64,000 nt of DNA, taken from the NCBI GenBank assembly GCA_000697355.1, contig JNEN01001218.1:1-64000 (forward strand), written 5' to 3'. Below, piece by piece: positions 44,883-55,858 of the stretch; position 1 is the stretch's first letter; the number at the start of each line of letters is the position of its first letter. The position numbers and the translations under genes are program-made. The notes under the pieces were generated by a model. That model had not been told where the DNA came from and did no database searches. It was given only the letters and a program-made list of their open reading frames with translations. Source of the stretch: Syncephalastrum monosporum B8922 (lineage: Eukaryota > Mucoromycota > Mucoromycetes > Mucorales > Syncephalastraceae).

Positions 44883-46853
44883 TTATTTCATGTCTTTCAT
44901 ACGGTAGAAGGGGCGGTCTCCCTGGGTCTGGCGGCACTGGCGGTAGAGCGCGTAGGCAACCACTGCAACCACGAGGACAAACACAATGACACCGACCGAA
45001 ATGCCGGCCTTGCCACCTTTCGATAAATGGCTGCTGGTGTCGGTAGAGGTGCTTGTCTGATTAGAGCCAAACGGATGCGGCTCGCACAGGGTGGCGTTGA
45101 AAATGTCGTGTGCATCACAGAGATAAGTCGTATCTGCTATCTGGCGCGCGTTATCTGACTTTGCAAAGTTGCGCATCCATGTGAAGCTGTAGTTGGACTG
45201 GTATGTCGGTTCTATCATGTGGATGACATCTAGAAGAATTACCGGATTGCGCTCAATTAGTTTCACGTTCTATCCTCTGTCTTTCCGTGTTTCCATCGCC
45301 ATATTTTCTTTCTCGTCCTCTTCTTTTATCTCCCGCCGTTTTACTAGTTCATTATCTTTCTCTTTTTCTTCCTCTTCGTTCCATGGGTGATTGACATGGT
45401 ATGGCTCTTTACCCTTATTTCCTCTCGCCTCTTGCCACAGAAGACATGTCCCCAACCAACACATCTGATAAAATTAACATACCTTGTAAAGCCAAGTCAG
45501 GGCGTGCAGGCGAACGCTGGGGCCAGTCTATATTAAAAACGCATAAGCATAATTATGTGTCTTCTTTTGGTCAAATATAGCCAAATTGTCCCACTTGCCT
45601 GAATAGCCATTTGTGTTCACGAGACCGTCCGTGCGGTACACGTTCTTATCGCTAATGAAAGCTTCATTGTAAACGTCGGAGGATGTTGTGAAGCCGCCTG
45701 TGTTAAGCCAGCCGTCGTAAGTCTGATTGATGCTGGACAGGTCCGAGGTATCAATCACGTATTGGGCGCGACCGATGGCGGTGTGGAAGACGGCAAGCGA
45801 AGTGAACTCAGCTGACTGGGCATCATTTGGCTGCACCAGCGTAGCGCCTGACAGATCACACCCACATAAAACAAACGCTTAACAAAACACGACAGAAAAA
45901 AACACGCTTGAGCATACCTGCATCCGTCACCAGCGTGTTGTAGTAAGCATCACGTTTCAGTGCCCACTCACGCGTCGTTGGGTCATAGAATGTCCATGCG
46001 ATATCTTTCTTGTCGGTTACCTCGGCCATGTTGCTCTTGTGGCAATTGTAGACGCTCTCGAGATTGGAGAAGATAGTGGTCGCTTCAGCTTCAGCGTCGA
46101 AGAAAAGGGCGATGAAGACGAGCCATGATGCTTGCTAAAGTCCATGTTTGGCTGTGTTTAGTACAAGCAGATGTTGTATATGGCAAAGAATTCCTTTTGT
46201 GCGTACCTGCAGAGGGGTCAGCTGATCGGTATTTGGTGAGAACCCGACATAGGCGGGTCCGCTTTGCAAGTTGGTGTTGGTCTGTGCCGTGAAGATAACC
46301 TGCGGTGTGTCTGCGCCCGGGGAGTCGGTCACGTTCGAGTAACACGGCGACGTAACGTTCTGGTAGCCTTCCACCGATTTGACCGCGTCTCGCAGACCGA
46401 GCAACTAAAAAAGCCAAAAATAAACAAAAATCAATATTTGCATCCAATCCGGGGGGAAATGCAAGTACCTCGATATAGGGCAGAGCATCGCGAATGCTAG
46501 TGATGCCAATGTTTGTGACAGGCGTATTGATGACTGCATGATAACCAGTCAAGTTGGTAGCGGATTGGCCACAGCACACAAGTGCATAGGTCTCGTTCAA
46601 AATATGGTTTGTCACGACCTTGTACCAATTCTTGTATTCGACCGAAAAACCATTGCTAGCGTCTAAAATTTCATATAATGGAATACGTTTACTTCTGCAT
46701 GCGTGTGCTCGATCGACCGAGGTAATGCTTACCGTTCATGACCCGAGTAGAGACATTGTAGTGATTGACGGTGGTGTCAAAGCCATCGGCCTGTGCCCTG
46801 CATAACAAGGAGCAGGACAGAGACAACAGGAATACGAGCCAACCACGACTCAT
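44883..46853 (-). CDS. Type I membrane protein with periplasmic-binding-protein-like ectodomain
   Basis: Resembles the fungal secreted or membrane-anchored proteins annotated as ABC-type Fe3+/periplasmic binding protein-like; the ligand is not known. Exons 46853-46733, 46662-46469, 46404-46207, 46134-45918, 45847-45599, 45527-45483 and 45229-44883 give 456 residues. Layout: signal peptide (MSRGWLVFLLSLSCSLL), ectodomain with YALVCCGQSATNLTGYHAVI, ASWLVFIALFFDAEAEA, TTREWALKRDAYYN and GWLNTGGFTTSSDVYN motifs and many N-x-S/T sites, then one membrane segment (about residues 415-437, ISVGVIVFVLVVAVVAYALY) and a short basic tail. Intron 5 starts with GCAAGT, a GC-AG intron; this splice restores the DWPQRSPARPDLAL stretch that the family shows. 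An uptake or sensing role for a metal chelate is inference. Confidence 0.82.
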
Positions 46854-48297
46854 CGAATAAGAAAAATCAGTACTAACGGGATACAAAGGGGAGAAAAGAA
46901 GAGGTAGTGAATCTTGCACTCTGTTTTTTGCTTTCGCTGGAGTTTGAGCGCGCGGTGTAACCAAGATGCCGACCGCACATGATTGATCTTTTTTTTTTGT
47001 TTCGTCCTTCTTCCTTTTCCAGGTCCCGGGGACTGCGACCTAAACTCAGACTGATACACCTCGTCCCTTTGTTTTCTATTTGTCTTCACCTGCTATTCCT
47101 CTTCATCTCAGATAGGGGAGGGAAAGAAAAGGAATAAAGACCTCTTGATTGCCAATGACTACAACTTGGGGAACCATGTGGTGCTAATTATCAGGGGCGG
47201 TGTCTGTCGTTCTTCAATGTGGGGTTAAACTTATCAGGTATAGTCCTGCCAGTCTAGCAAACGGGTGGCGTCTATGAAAACTCTCACCGCACGTGGCAGC
47301 CAGTCTCGCTCTGCCTATCGGCGTTTCAATGCGGTCTTGATCAGACAGTAGCAGAGAGGCTTCAACAAGCTTGCTTTTGCTCATTTGGTTTGTATGCATG
47401 GACGTGAATTCTAGAAGGAAGCTAGGAAATAGGGCTGATCCAATGAACGTCAAAGTATGCCCACAGTTACAAGGCCCCTCTTCTATTTGTATCTGTTATC
47501 TCGGATACAGTGAGATCACAAAATATGCTGTGTATCAGTCGCTAATTAGCAGCAACATGCTACACTGTATTGACTAACAATGTTTTCTGTCATGAGCTAT
47601 GAACTAAAATGGTATGCTTCTTATAGCTCTCTCTTTCAACTCTTCACAAGCGTACTTCTTCAATGTTAAGCTTCTCTCCTTGCGTCTTCTTGCGCTGTGC
47701 TCTGTTATGGACATACCTTTCACTACGTATGTAAGCGTGCCATATGCTTTAATTAGAGAGAAACGTACAGAAGTGAAGCAGTACCCATATGTCACGGATG
47801 TACTCATCCGGTTTATTCAGGTATAATAACAGCAGAACAACAAATGCACCGTGATCGTTTAATTTTCTGCCAAAAGTCGAGTCTGCATACGTACTTGGCT
47901 GACAGAAAGATCAGGGTGCTTGGTTGCGTACTCAATGTATATCTAAAGGCATCTTCCGCAGAATGGAAACACTTCGGCTGAAATGAATCTGCCAAAAGTC
48001 AACTATCGATGCTATCGTAATTACGTGTGCAAAGGCACCTCAAATCAAACGCATTATGTTCGTTCCATGAAAGGGACGCAAAATATTAGGAAAAAATGTC
48101 AGGTTTCAGTTGCGGTGGCACGGACATGGGAAGCACATGGGGATGACATGCATGCAGGAGACCGCATGACCCGCCAATGATGTCTCAAAAATTTGCGCCA
48201 TGCCCCTCAACAAACCACATCCAGCGCCTGCATGAAACCGATGCTCTTCTTCCTTTTCCCACTTTTTCCCTTTTTTTTTTTCGTCCGTCCATGCTCG
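46854..48297. other. Intergenic, divergent spacer
   Basis: About 1.4 kb between the binding-protein-like gene (-) and the phospholipase-like gene (+). A T-run lies at 46990-46998. The 60 bp before 48298 are a C/T tract (TTTTCCCACTTTTTCCC and similar) typical of promoters here. No gene is supported. Confidence 0.5.
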
Positions 48298-49777
48298 ATG
48301 ACAACGCTCGCTCTTTACTGCATCATTCTCCTCCTCTGCTTAACACCCCTTTCCACTGCAGATCACCCACACCGGCAGTATCACTTTCAAACGCAACAAC
48401 AACAACAGCAGCAGCAAGTGTTTGACGCTGATCCTGCGACAACAGGAATACTCTCACCGCCTCCCTTTAGCCGAGAATGGCTTCATTTGCTTGAGCAGAT
48501 TTACAACACATTTGGGCGATACAACCAGAGCGATGCATGTCCTTTACCGATACCCACTTTTGACTGCAAACCCTTTTACTGGAATGATCAGATTGACGAG
48601 GACCTTCGCGATGCACAGCATCTGCGACCCGAGGTAGGCTCCAAAGTGAACCTCTCTGTGTGTGCTGTTGGGTCGAGTGGTTGGGGAACATTCCTGGTGC
48701 TGTTTCAAGAAAGATTGGACTTCCACTGATACGCTGTATCAAAGGATATCAAGTCCGTAATTGCTTTAGGTGATAGTATCACAGCTGGCTTTGGTATGCT
48801 GACAGGTACAACGCAACGCACGAAGGGTCGCCAAAGAAAAGAGAAGATTCTCATATGAAACCATTTTTTGATACAGGTCGCCCCCCGTTTGCCACTGTTT
48901 GGGAATATCGCGGCAAGGTCTTCTCAGCCGGTACGGACCCAGACGAATATACCATCCCAAACTTTTTGTCTTCGTATACGACAGCCGACGGCGGACCTAC
49001 CGGCGTCACATTACCCATGTCACGGGGAAAGCAGCTTAACAGTGCGGTACGTTCATCATCGTCAATTTTTACGCTCAATTCATGGGGTAATTTATTCACG
49101 TGTGCCATTGTATCTAGGTCAGCGGCGCCAAAATTCAAGACTTGAATGAAGAAATCGATCGTCTTTTGGATATGCTCGAGACCGAGCGCTATAGCTCGCT
49201 CAAAGATGATTGGAAATTAATTACGATCTTTATTGGTGCCAACAACATCTGTGTCTTGTGCCAACCGCCCTTTACCAAACTGCCCGTCCTGGCCCAGGCA
49301 GACGTATTTGAGCATCATATGCGGCGTGTGCTCGCACGTCTGCGCAGTGAGGTGCCCAAGTCGTTTGTCAACCTGGTCGCGCTATTCAATGTAAAATAAG
49401 GGCATCACAAATATTTTACAGGTGGCTGACGCACCGCATAGGTCTCGAGTGTATATGAAGCAGCACAGGAAGATCCCTACTGCCGTGTGGTTCATAATCC
49501 GACCCGTCTCAAAGTATGTTCCTGCATACAAGCCGATGAGGAAGAGCGCAGACGTAGGTCCAATGGTATTTATCTTACTATGACAGAAACTCATCCACGC
49601 AACAGAGGCAGACGCGATGGTCACTGAATACAACCACAGGCTGGAAATTCTCGCGGAGGAGTACCGGTCCATCGCAGATCCTCAATTTGCGGTGTCGTAC
49701 CAACCTGGGTTTGCTCGCTTCCCTGTAGCCAAATACAAGCAGAGCTACCTGAGTGGGTTTGACTGGTACGTCCTTCC

Positions 49778-49810
<33 letters not shown>

Positions 49811-50080
49811 AAAGAAAACATCTTTCGATTCGTCCTTTATTGACACCACACCTTTTTTAACCTCGATTAGCTTCCATCCCAACAGATGCGCCAATCAAAT
49901 TATGGCTCTGGTCCTTTGGAACGTGAGTTGTGGTGGAAAGATACCTTGCACAGAAGCGTCTTACATTCTCCTTTCTTTCGGTAGAACATGTTTTCAAACG
50001 AGCAAGAAAAACGTGTACCATATGACTTGGAGACCTTGGAAGTTATATGTCCTAGCCCTGACAGGCCTTACTTGTCCTAA
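48298..50080 (+). CDS. Secreted GDSL lipase, phospholipase B1-like
   Basis: SGNH/GDSL esterase of the phospholipase B1-like group, predicted to deacylate phospholipids outside the cell or in the secretory path. Exons 48298-48633, 48745-48805, 48877-49046, 49118-49390, 49442-49553, 49606-49765, 49871-49922 and 49985-50080 give 419 residues. The chosen ATG at 48298 gives a clean signal peptide (MTTLALYCIILLLCLTPLST); an upstream in-frame ATG at 48232 would add 22 residues. Block I is VIALGDSITAGFGM (nucleophile Ser), block III is FIGANNICVLC, and block V is FDCFHPN with Asp and His of DxxH. The usual GxND of block III reads GANN, so its Asp is Asn. Paired Cys (CVLC, CSCIQ) fit the PLB group. 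Intron 6 carries a run of about 29 A. Confidence 0.9.
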
Positions 50081-50404
50081 TACGCATATACGGCAGCGAA
50101 GGCTGGGACTACATGCACACAGATATAAACTTCTTGGGCTTCGCATTGTGTAAATTCTATAACTGAAGCGGCGAAATACTACATACCTATTGCGTGCTTA
50201 TGACCATAGCAAATCAAACTTCTTTCTTCAAGTTCTGGTCTTGTTGTGTGTATGTACGTGCAGGCACAAGGACTGCTTCGGTATAGCAGGAAAAACAGAG
50301 GTAGAAAAAAAATTAGCGTGAGACGACTAGGGAAGAATTTGTGGCAAGTCGCCCCTCCGGCGATATTCTGTCCTCATTATTTCTCCTTCTAAACGACACA
50401 AATT
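50081..50404. other. Short intergenic spacer, phospholipase to TVP38
   Basis: About 320 bp, head-to-tail. No gene and no clear TATA box; the last 100 bp should include the TVP38 promoter. Confidence 0.5.
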
Positions 50405-51338
50405 ATGAAGGTCCGGACACGGATATACGTCGTATGCGGTCTGGTAGCCTGTCTCGGTCTCGCGGGTCTCTTTGCTCTACATCGTGCTCGCATCGCCAAT
50501 CGTGAGTGTCTTCTTCCTGCGGTTCATTTCACCGTTTGACACTGATCCCCACCTTTTTAAAGTGATTCAAGATGCTGCCGTTCGCATGCGAGAATACCCG
50601 TACGGCTCATTTATAATGTTTGCCATCATTGTAGCAGCGTCCATTCCGCCGATGCTTGGCTTCACTTTCTTTGTCACGCTCGCCGGTTTTGTCTACGGTA
50701 TGGCGGGTGTTGTACCCGCTATTTCAGGTTCTTTTGTCGGTGCCGTGCTTGCCTTCAAGTAAGCAAAAGAGACAACAGGTCGTACAAGGGACAGCTCACA
50801 GAAGCATGCGTTTATGTATGCATAGTTTGATTCGGCATTATAACCTTGGCAACCGTTTGCTGCAACTGTCATCCCCGTCAAAGCAGGAGAAATACCGCGC
50901 TATCCAAGAGGCCGTCGAGGATGGCGGCTTCCGCGTATGTTCCGTCGAGCATAGATCATCCTGGCATGCCTCAGTGCTAAACTTATACTTCTTCCTTCTT
51001 TCTTGTTGTAGATGCTGCTGCTGATTCGATTGTGCCCTATACCATGGCAAATGACCAACATGCTCCTCTCCATGTTACCCAGCCTTAAACCATCCACGTT
51101 CTATCTGACCGCCTTCTTCGCCTCCTTCAAAGTGACACTCGAAGTCTGGATGGGATCCCAGCTCGCCAACCTCGCCGATCCGACCCTTCCCCCATCCGCA
51201 CACCGTATCACGCTCTGCACTATGGGCGGCGGCCTGGTCCTCCTCTGCGGTGTCGCGTTCTGGCTCTACCGCCTTACCATGAAACGGGTCCGTGCACAAG
51301 AAAAACAGCGGAATGCATTTATTGCATCCAAGGTTTAG
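50405..51338 (+). CDS. TVP38: TVP38/TMEM64-family (VTT domain) membrane protein
   Basis: Golgi-type SNARE-associated/VTT-domain membrane protein; VTT proteins related to TMEM41B/VMP1 have lipid-scramblase or membrane-remodelling roles. Exons 50405-50501, 50563-50758, 50826-50934 and 51012-51338 give 242 residues, on the short side for the family. Signatures: N-terminal hydrophobic anchor (YVVCGLVACLGLAGLFAL), SIPPMLGFTFFVTLAGFVYG, the GSFVGAVLAF glycine-rich segment, the LLLIRLCPIPWQMTN loop (re-entrant R-x-P-x-P motif), and two C-terminal membrane helices before a basic tail. It converges on the BRI3-like gene with 5 bp between stop codons, so the 3' UTRs must overlap. Confidence 0.9.
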
Positions 51339-51343
51339 TCGTC

Positions 51344-51886
51344 TCAGGGTTCGGGTAATACGATATTAGGGAAAGACTGACCGCAGCGCTTGCATTCGCA
51401 CTGGAAAGTATATATATATACGTATATATATCCGAGATGGTGAAAAGTGTTTGTCAGTATATATTGCTAAATCTTCGTTTGTACATTTTTATGCATTCTT
51501 TTTGTTATAAACATTACCTTGCGCTTGCCACGCCAACCGCACAAGTAAGGGAAAATAAGGATGGCAAAACAAAGCGACGTGTTGGTATAATGCATGCGCA
51601 ATTCGTGGTAGCCACCGCCTGCACCAGAGCAGCTCGGCCCGAGTGAGCGCTCGGCGTCGTATCGTGCATTCATGAAGGGGGGCCGGATGGGCTGGCCATA
51701 AGCATCGTAGCCTTCTACGCCTTGCTGCTCTCGCGGTGTGGCACCCGCAACACCTGGATACTCTGAGGACGACGGCGGTGGCGCAGGAGGCGGCTGTGCG
51801 TGTACGGGTGGCGGGCCGCTGTAGTCCACCGGTGGCTGCTTCACGTTAAAGGTAGGAGGCGGTGCTTGTGCTTGTTGTTTCTCCAT
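51344..51886 (-). CDS. BRI3-like small membrane protein
   Basis: Small protein with a Pro-rich N-terminus and a single hydrophobic segment flanked by Cys clusters, resembling brain protein I3 (BRI3)/LITAF-type proteins of endosomes and lysosomes. Exons 51886-51518 and 51400-51344 give 141 residues. The N-terminus has PPPP and PPY-like stretches; the core reads SCSGAGGGYHELR, then the hydrophobic FAILIFPYLCGW, then KRKCECKRCGQSFPN. The short second exon (19 codons including the stop) is supported by a strong TTTCCAG acceptor, and it supplies the second Cys pair that the family needs. Without it the frame would run 17 residues into the intron. Function in this organism is unknown; the family match is by layout rather than strong identity. 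Confidence 0.7.
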
Positions 51887-52232
51887 TGGTACTGCGACAG
51901 AAACAAAAAGAACAAAAGTGGAGAAACGGACGTGGGCAAATTGGGATGGTGCGCGCAGATGCATGAAACCTGTTTTCCATCTCAGCTCACATGATGCAGA
52001 TATGCAAACCCCATGGCATAACGAAGCGTGATCTGAATTGACAGAAAAAGTGCCTGTGTAAGTCGTGGGCTCGTCGTATGTATTGTATTTTGAAATTAGG
52101 ATGCTGTATATAGGCGGGCATAGATAATAAATATATGGAAGAAAAGAATAAAAGAAAAGAAAAAGAAAAGGAAGGGAGAGCAAGGGTGCCTGCGTACTGT
52201 CTCTGAGACAAAGAGTGTGTAGAGCGTATATA
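51887..52232. other. Intergenic between the BRI3-like and FYR genes
   Basis: About 350 bp: upstream region of the BRI3-like gene (CT-rich on the minus strand) and the 3' flank of the FYR-domain gene. TATATA-rich sequence occurs at about 52090-52140. No gene. Confidence 0.5.
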
Positions 52233-53096
52233 TTAAGAGGGGCGTCGTGTGCTGCTGCTAGCGCTGCTGCTGCCCTCGGCGACATCTTCAGGACGGAAGA
52301 TCTTGCCACGTGCGGTCCTGCCAGTGGTGCCAATCTTGAATGTCTGCCAAATGTAGTTTTTACAGCGGTCTGCGTTCGGCAAATCCTGAATCATTTTCGC
52401 TATGGTGTTTTTGCGCAGACCGAAAAAATCCGGGCCAACCGGGTTATGGCCATAGTCCATATTGCGGATCGCAAACGCGCGTCGGACGGCGATCGTCCAT
52501 ACCGTAGTGGGCGTGGGGCCCATGTAGACCTCGCCGGGGTTATCATCCGCTTCAAGCCGGAACTAATAAATTGTGTGTTCGGTGAGATATATATATAGAA
52601 CAGACACACACGTACACACACAATCACATATAGTAAATACTTACGATAGGTTCCTGGCCACCGTCTAGAATCTCACATGTATATTGTGTGTCACTGCGTG
52701 GGTCAACCATACTCCTGTACCACCTAGTATTATATTTAACCATTAGGCCACTTTTGTTTCTGATTTTTCCTTTCTTTTTCTTTTTTTCCTTACTTCTTCA
52801 CCTTGTAGCCGACCGGATAAATGTAACGCTGGTTGTGGAAAGCCGGGCGGTCGTAAACCACGTAGCCGAGATTAAGCACGGTCCACGAGTCAATCTCGAC
52901 AGGTAAGCGGTAGTTACCGTGCTCGTCTTTCTCGACCTGGACAAAAGTACGGATATCATTGACGTTGGGCGGCTTGGTGTCACGCTTTTTACGACGTCCG
53001 ATCGCAGTATGCTGCGTAGGAATCCGCGCGGCCTGCGCTGTACCTGCGGCAGCCGAGCTGGGTACAGCCGATGACGAGGATGAAGCGACGGATCTC

Positions 53097-53131
<35 letters not shown>

Positions 53132-54353
53132 ATGTTGTTGTTGCTGTTGCTGTTGCATGGCTTCCTCGTACGGCCCACGGAGATCCAGCAAGGCGGATGG
53201 CGGCGGCAAGGACAAGCTCGGCGACCGCTTGCGCTTCTTGGATGCTTGCGAATCATCGTCAGGTGGGAAAGAGGCAGCCGAACTGGCGGATTCCTCAGTA
53301 GGCGACAGATGGCGCGCGATCGGCGGCAAGACACGTGCAGGGTCTTCGTCATGGTAGAAGCGGTTGGTATGCGGATGAATGGCGGGGGGAGATGCATTCA
53401 GGGGTGGAGCAGCATGAGGAGCATGAGGAGGAGGAGCAGGAGCAGGAGCATGGAGAGGAGCGCTATGGTAACTCGTTTGCATCGATGGTAGGCTGATCAC
53501 CCGGCGGATGTCTGGCGGAGATGGATGCGGTAAAGGCGAGGACGGCGCAGCCGTCGGCGGTCCACGTCGATGGACTAATGTGTTGTAGTAATCTGACTTG
53601 GTGATCCGGTGTGTCTAACGAGAGAAGGTAAGCCTTTTATACTGAACTGGGTGCGGTCACAGACTTACAGGGTGCAACTGAAGGGTCACTTCAATATGAT
53701 CGCCACGGACTTTTCCTAGTATGGTGCCCGGCTTGCTGTCGGCGTCCAGCATCCAGGACAGCAGACCATGGCCCTCCCATACCAGGCGCTCGGATTCTTG
53801 GAAATGTGCGCTGTAGACTGCACAGTCCGCGTCTGGATACAGGAGCATATCCGGACTGGTAAGAGGAATAAGGGAGTAAGTAAGGTTTGGCACAGGATTC
53901 AGTGATTAGCATACGAGGAAAGAGAGTTATAAGAAAAAAAAAGAGACAGATGGGCAAGGGGATGCCAGAACGGACAGAACGTGGAACAACGTGACAACTT
54001 ACCACGAGGCGCACATGGCTACAAGACACTCTTTCAATGGTACGTTCACATATTCGTCGTTACTGTAGTCGCCGCTCAACGTGAAGCTACACAGACACGT
54101 CGTATCCGTACCCTGAAACGTGTAAAAGACCTTGACTGTAAAAGAAGGAAATAAAGTAAAATGAATTGTCAGCCGCGCAAGATTCTGATTCGGTATGTTT
54201 TTCACTTTAATGAATGATAAAACAAAATTAGATTCTGTCTATCCAACCTTTGTGAGTGCGTTCGGTTTTAATGTCGCTAGTACTTGACGCAGGACTCGCA
54301 GAAGTGTTCCGAGGAGGATCGTCCGTCATTGCAGTTTCTGTTGCTGAGGTCAT
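52233..54353 (-). CDS. FYRN/FYRC protein with an Spt21/Ams2-like N-terminal domain
   Basis: Nuclear-type protein joining two recognisable parts. Exons 54353-54248, 54135-54003, 53855-53669, 53614-52794, 52723-52645 and 52562-52233 give 551 residues with consistent phases. N-terminal part (about residues 36-142): VKVFYTFQGTDTTCLCSFTL, VPLKECLVAMCAS, AVYSAHFQESERLVWEGHGL, resembling the N-terminal domain of fungal Spt21/Ams2 histone-gene regulators. Middle: Pro/His/Ala-rich, a basic KKRKRSP signal and a Gln tract (about residues 275-295). C-terminal part (about 365-530): FYRN, with VVYDRPAFHNQRYIYPVGYK, and FYRC, with YTCEILDGGQEPI and VWTIAVRRAFAIRN, as in TBRG1. A chromatin or transcription role follows from both halves. 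The first donor (GTTGGA) is non-typical, so the exact N-terminus is less certain; a gene split into two is less likely because the joining exon is in frame on both sides. Confidence 0.83.
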
Positions 54354-55858
54354 GATGGCAAGTAAGTGGGTTTGGGTTGTCGCGATGGTGAATGGTGGAG
54401 ACGGGTTCGAGGGAGTAAAGAGAGAAGGGTGCGCAGCTGATCTACAGCGACAAGAGGAAGCAAGAGTGGAAGAGGGACGTGCCCATGTCACACACCCCGA
54501 AGCAAATAGAAGGGAATAAGGAAAAAGGGAAAAGAGAAATGAAAAAGAAAAAAAAGTTGTAGTTGTAGTACTTTGTTGGAACCAAGCGATCGATCTGTGC
54601 CTTAGCGCAAGCGAAAATGATACGCGCTTAAAACTCAGCGAGTACGCCGAGGCGCGAAAGCTTTTTGTTTCAAGGTACGGGCACGTGTTGTGAACAGAAA
54701 ATAGGCGCAGATAATTTATCCACTTCTCTTTTTCATATAACAGCTTGCAGTCCCAAAGGGCAAGAAATATATGCCAAACAAAAAAGAAGCTCTGCATAGC
54801 TTTTTTTTTTTTTTTTTTTTTCCTTTGTTTCTCAGCCGACGCCGCATACGTCGTATACATAAACATGACTTCACACACGCACCATAACGTTCGTACCAAA
54901 ATGCGAAAGGGCAAATAGACATGAGGGACGGTCCAAACAAAGGTGGAAAAAAACTTTTTTTTCTTTTTGGCGCCAGGAGAGGGGATGTGATGTGTATGAG
55001 CCGTGTGTGTGAAAAGAGGCAAGAGCACCAGAGAAAAAAGCATTAAAAAAAGATAGAGGGAAGGCAACCATCTCCGATCAACCTACTCACACACGCACAA
55101 ATGTCGAGAAGGAGAAAGTGAGAATGGCAACTTTTAATTTTATTCCCATCATTGTTCGCCTTCACCCCGCTGTTCCCTCCTTCCGGTTTTTTACCCTCTC
55201 TCTTTATCTCTTCCTTCCACTTTTCCACATCGGCACCGACCCATCCTGTCTACTGCTACTCTAGTTGACGCCTGGGATGACGTACACACACAAATGTAAA
55301 AGAAAAAGAAGGGGAGTAAGCAAAAAAAAAAAAAAAATAAGGAACGCGTCACCATGATAATCCTCACGCAAATAACCTACCGGCCGGTGCCGAATCCTGC
55401 GGAGTCCGAACCGAATGACACCATTGGGCTTTTCTGGGTGCTGCAGACCTGTCGTCGTGTGATCGACATGCCTCACGTTACACACTGACAGAGCGGGAAA
55501 AGAATATAATATGAAAACACGCAAACACAAACAAAATGAACGTAAACCGGATGATCGATGCAACAAATGAAACGTCGTGTTGTACTGTGTAGAACAATAG
55601 TAGTAATGGTAGAAAATAAAGAAAAGGGAAGGAAAGGTAAAAAAGAAGGAATAAATCTGTATAAAGAATGTGAGGTTACGAAAAAGCACAGGGAGGGATA
55701 TCCTTTGAATGGTGTCTTGTGTGCGTGTGCGTGGGTGTGTGTGTGCGTGTTGGTGGGTAGATCGTGGGGTGTGTAAGTGTATGTGAGAGAGCGTGTGGTA
55801 AGTTTGTGCTGCTTTGCGTTGCGTATATGTGAATCTGTTTTTCGTTTTGTATCTTGGT
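54354..55858. other. Intergenic 1.5 kb with no supported gene
   Basis: Upstream region of the FYR gene and 3' flank of the RhoGAP gene. It contains A/T runs (54799-54821, 55322-55337) and GT-rich runs (about 55715-55760). Minus-strand frames of 200-280 codons here are composition-driven: they contain no domain, and a possible FG-rich micro-exon around 55390-55435 does not extend to a plausible protein. Confidence 0.5.

Noticed and set aside
54228..55067. 279-codon minus-strand frame upstream of the FYR gene
   Set aside because: Only its last part is the real first exon. The upstream portion is Phe/Ser-rich translation of a poly-pyrimidine leader.
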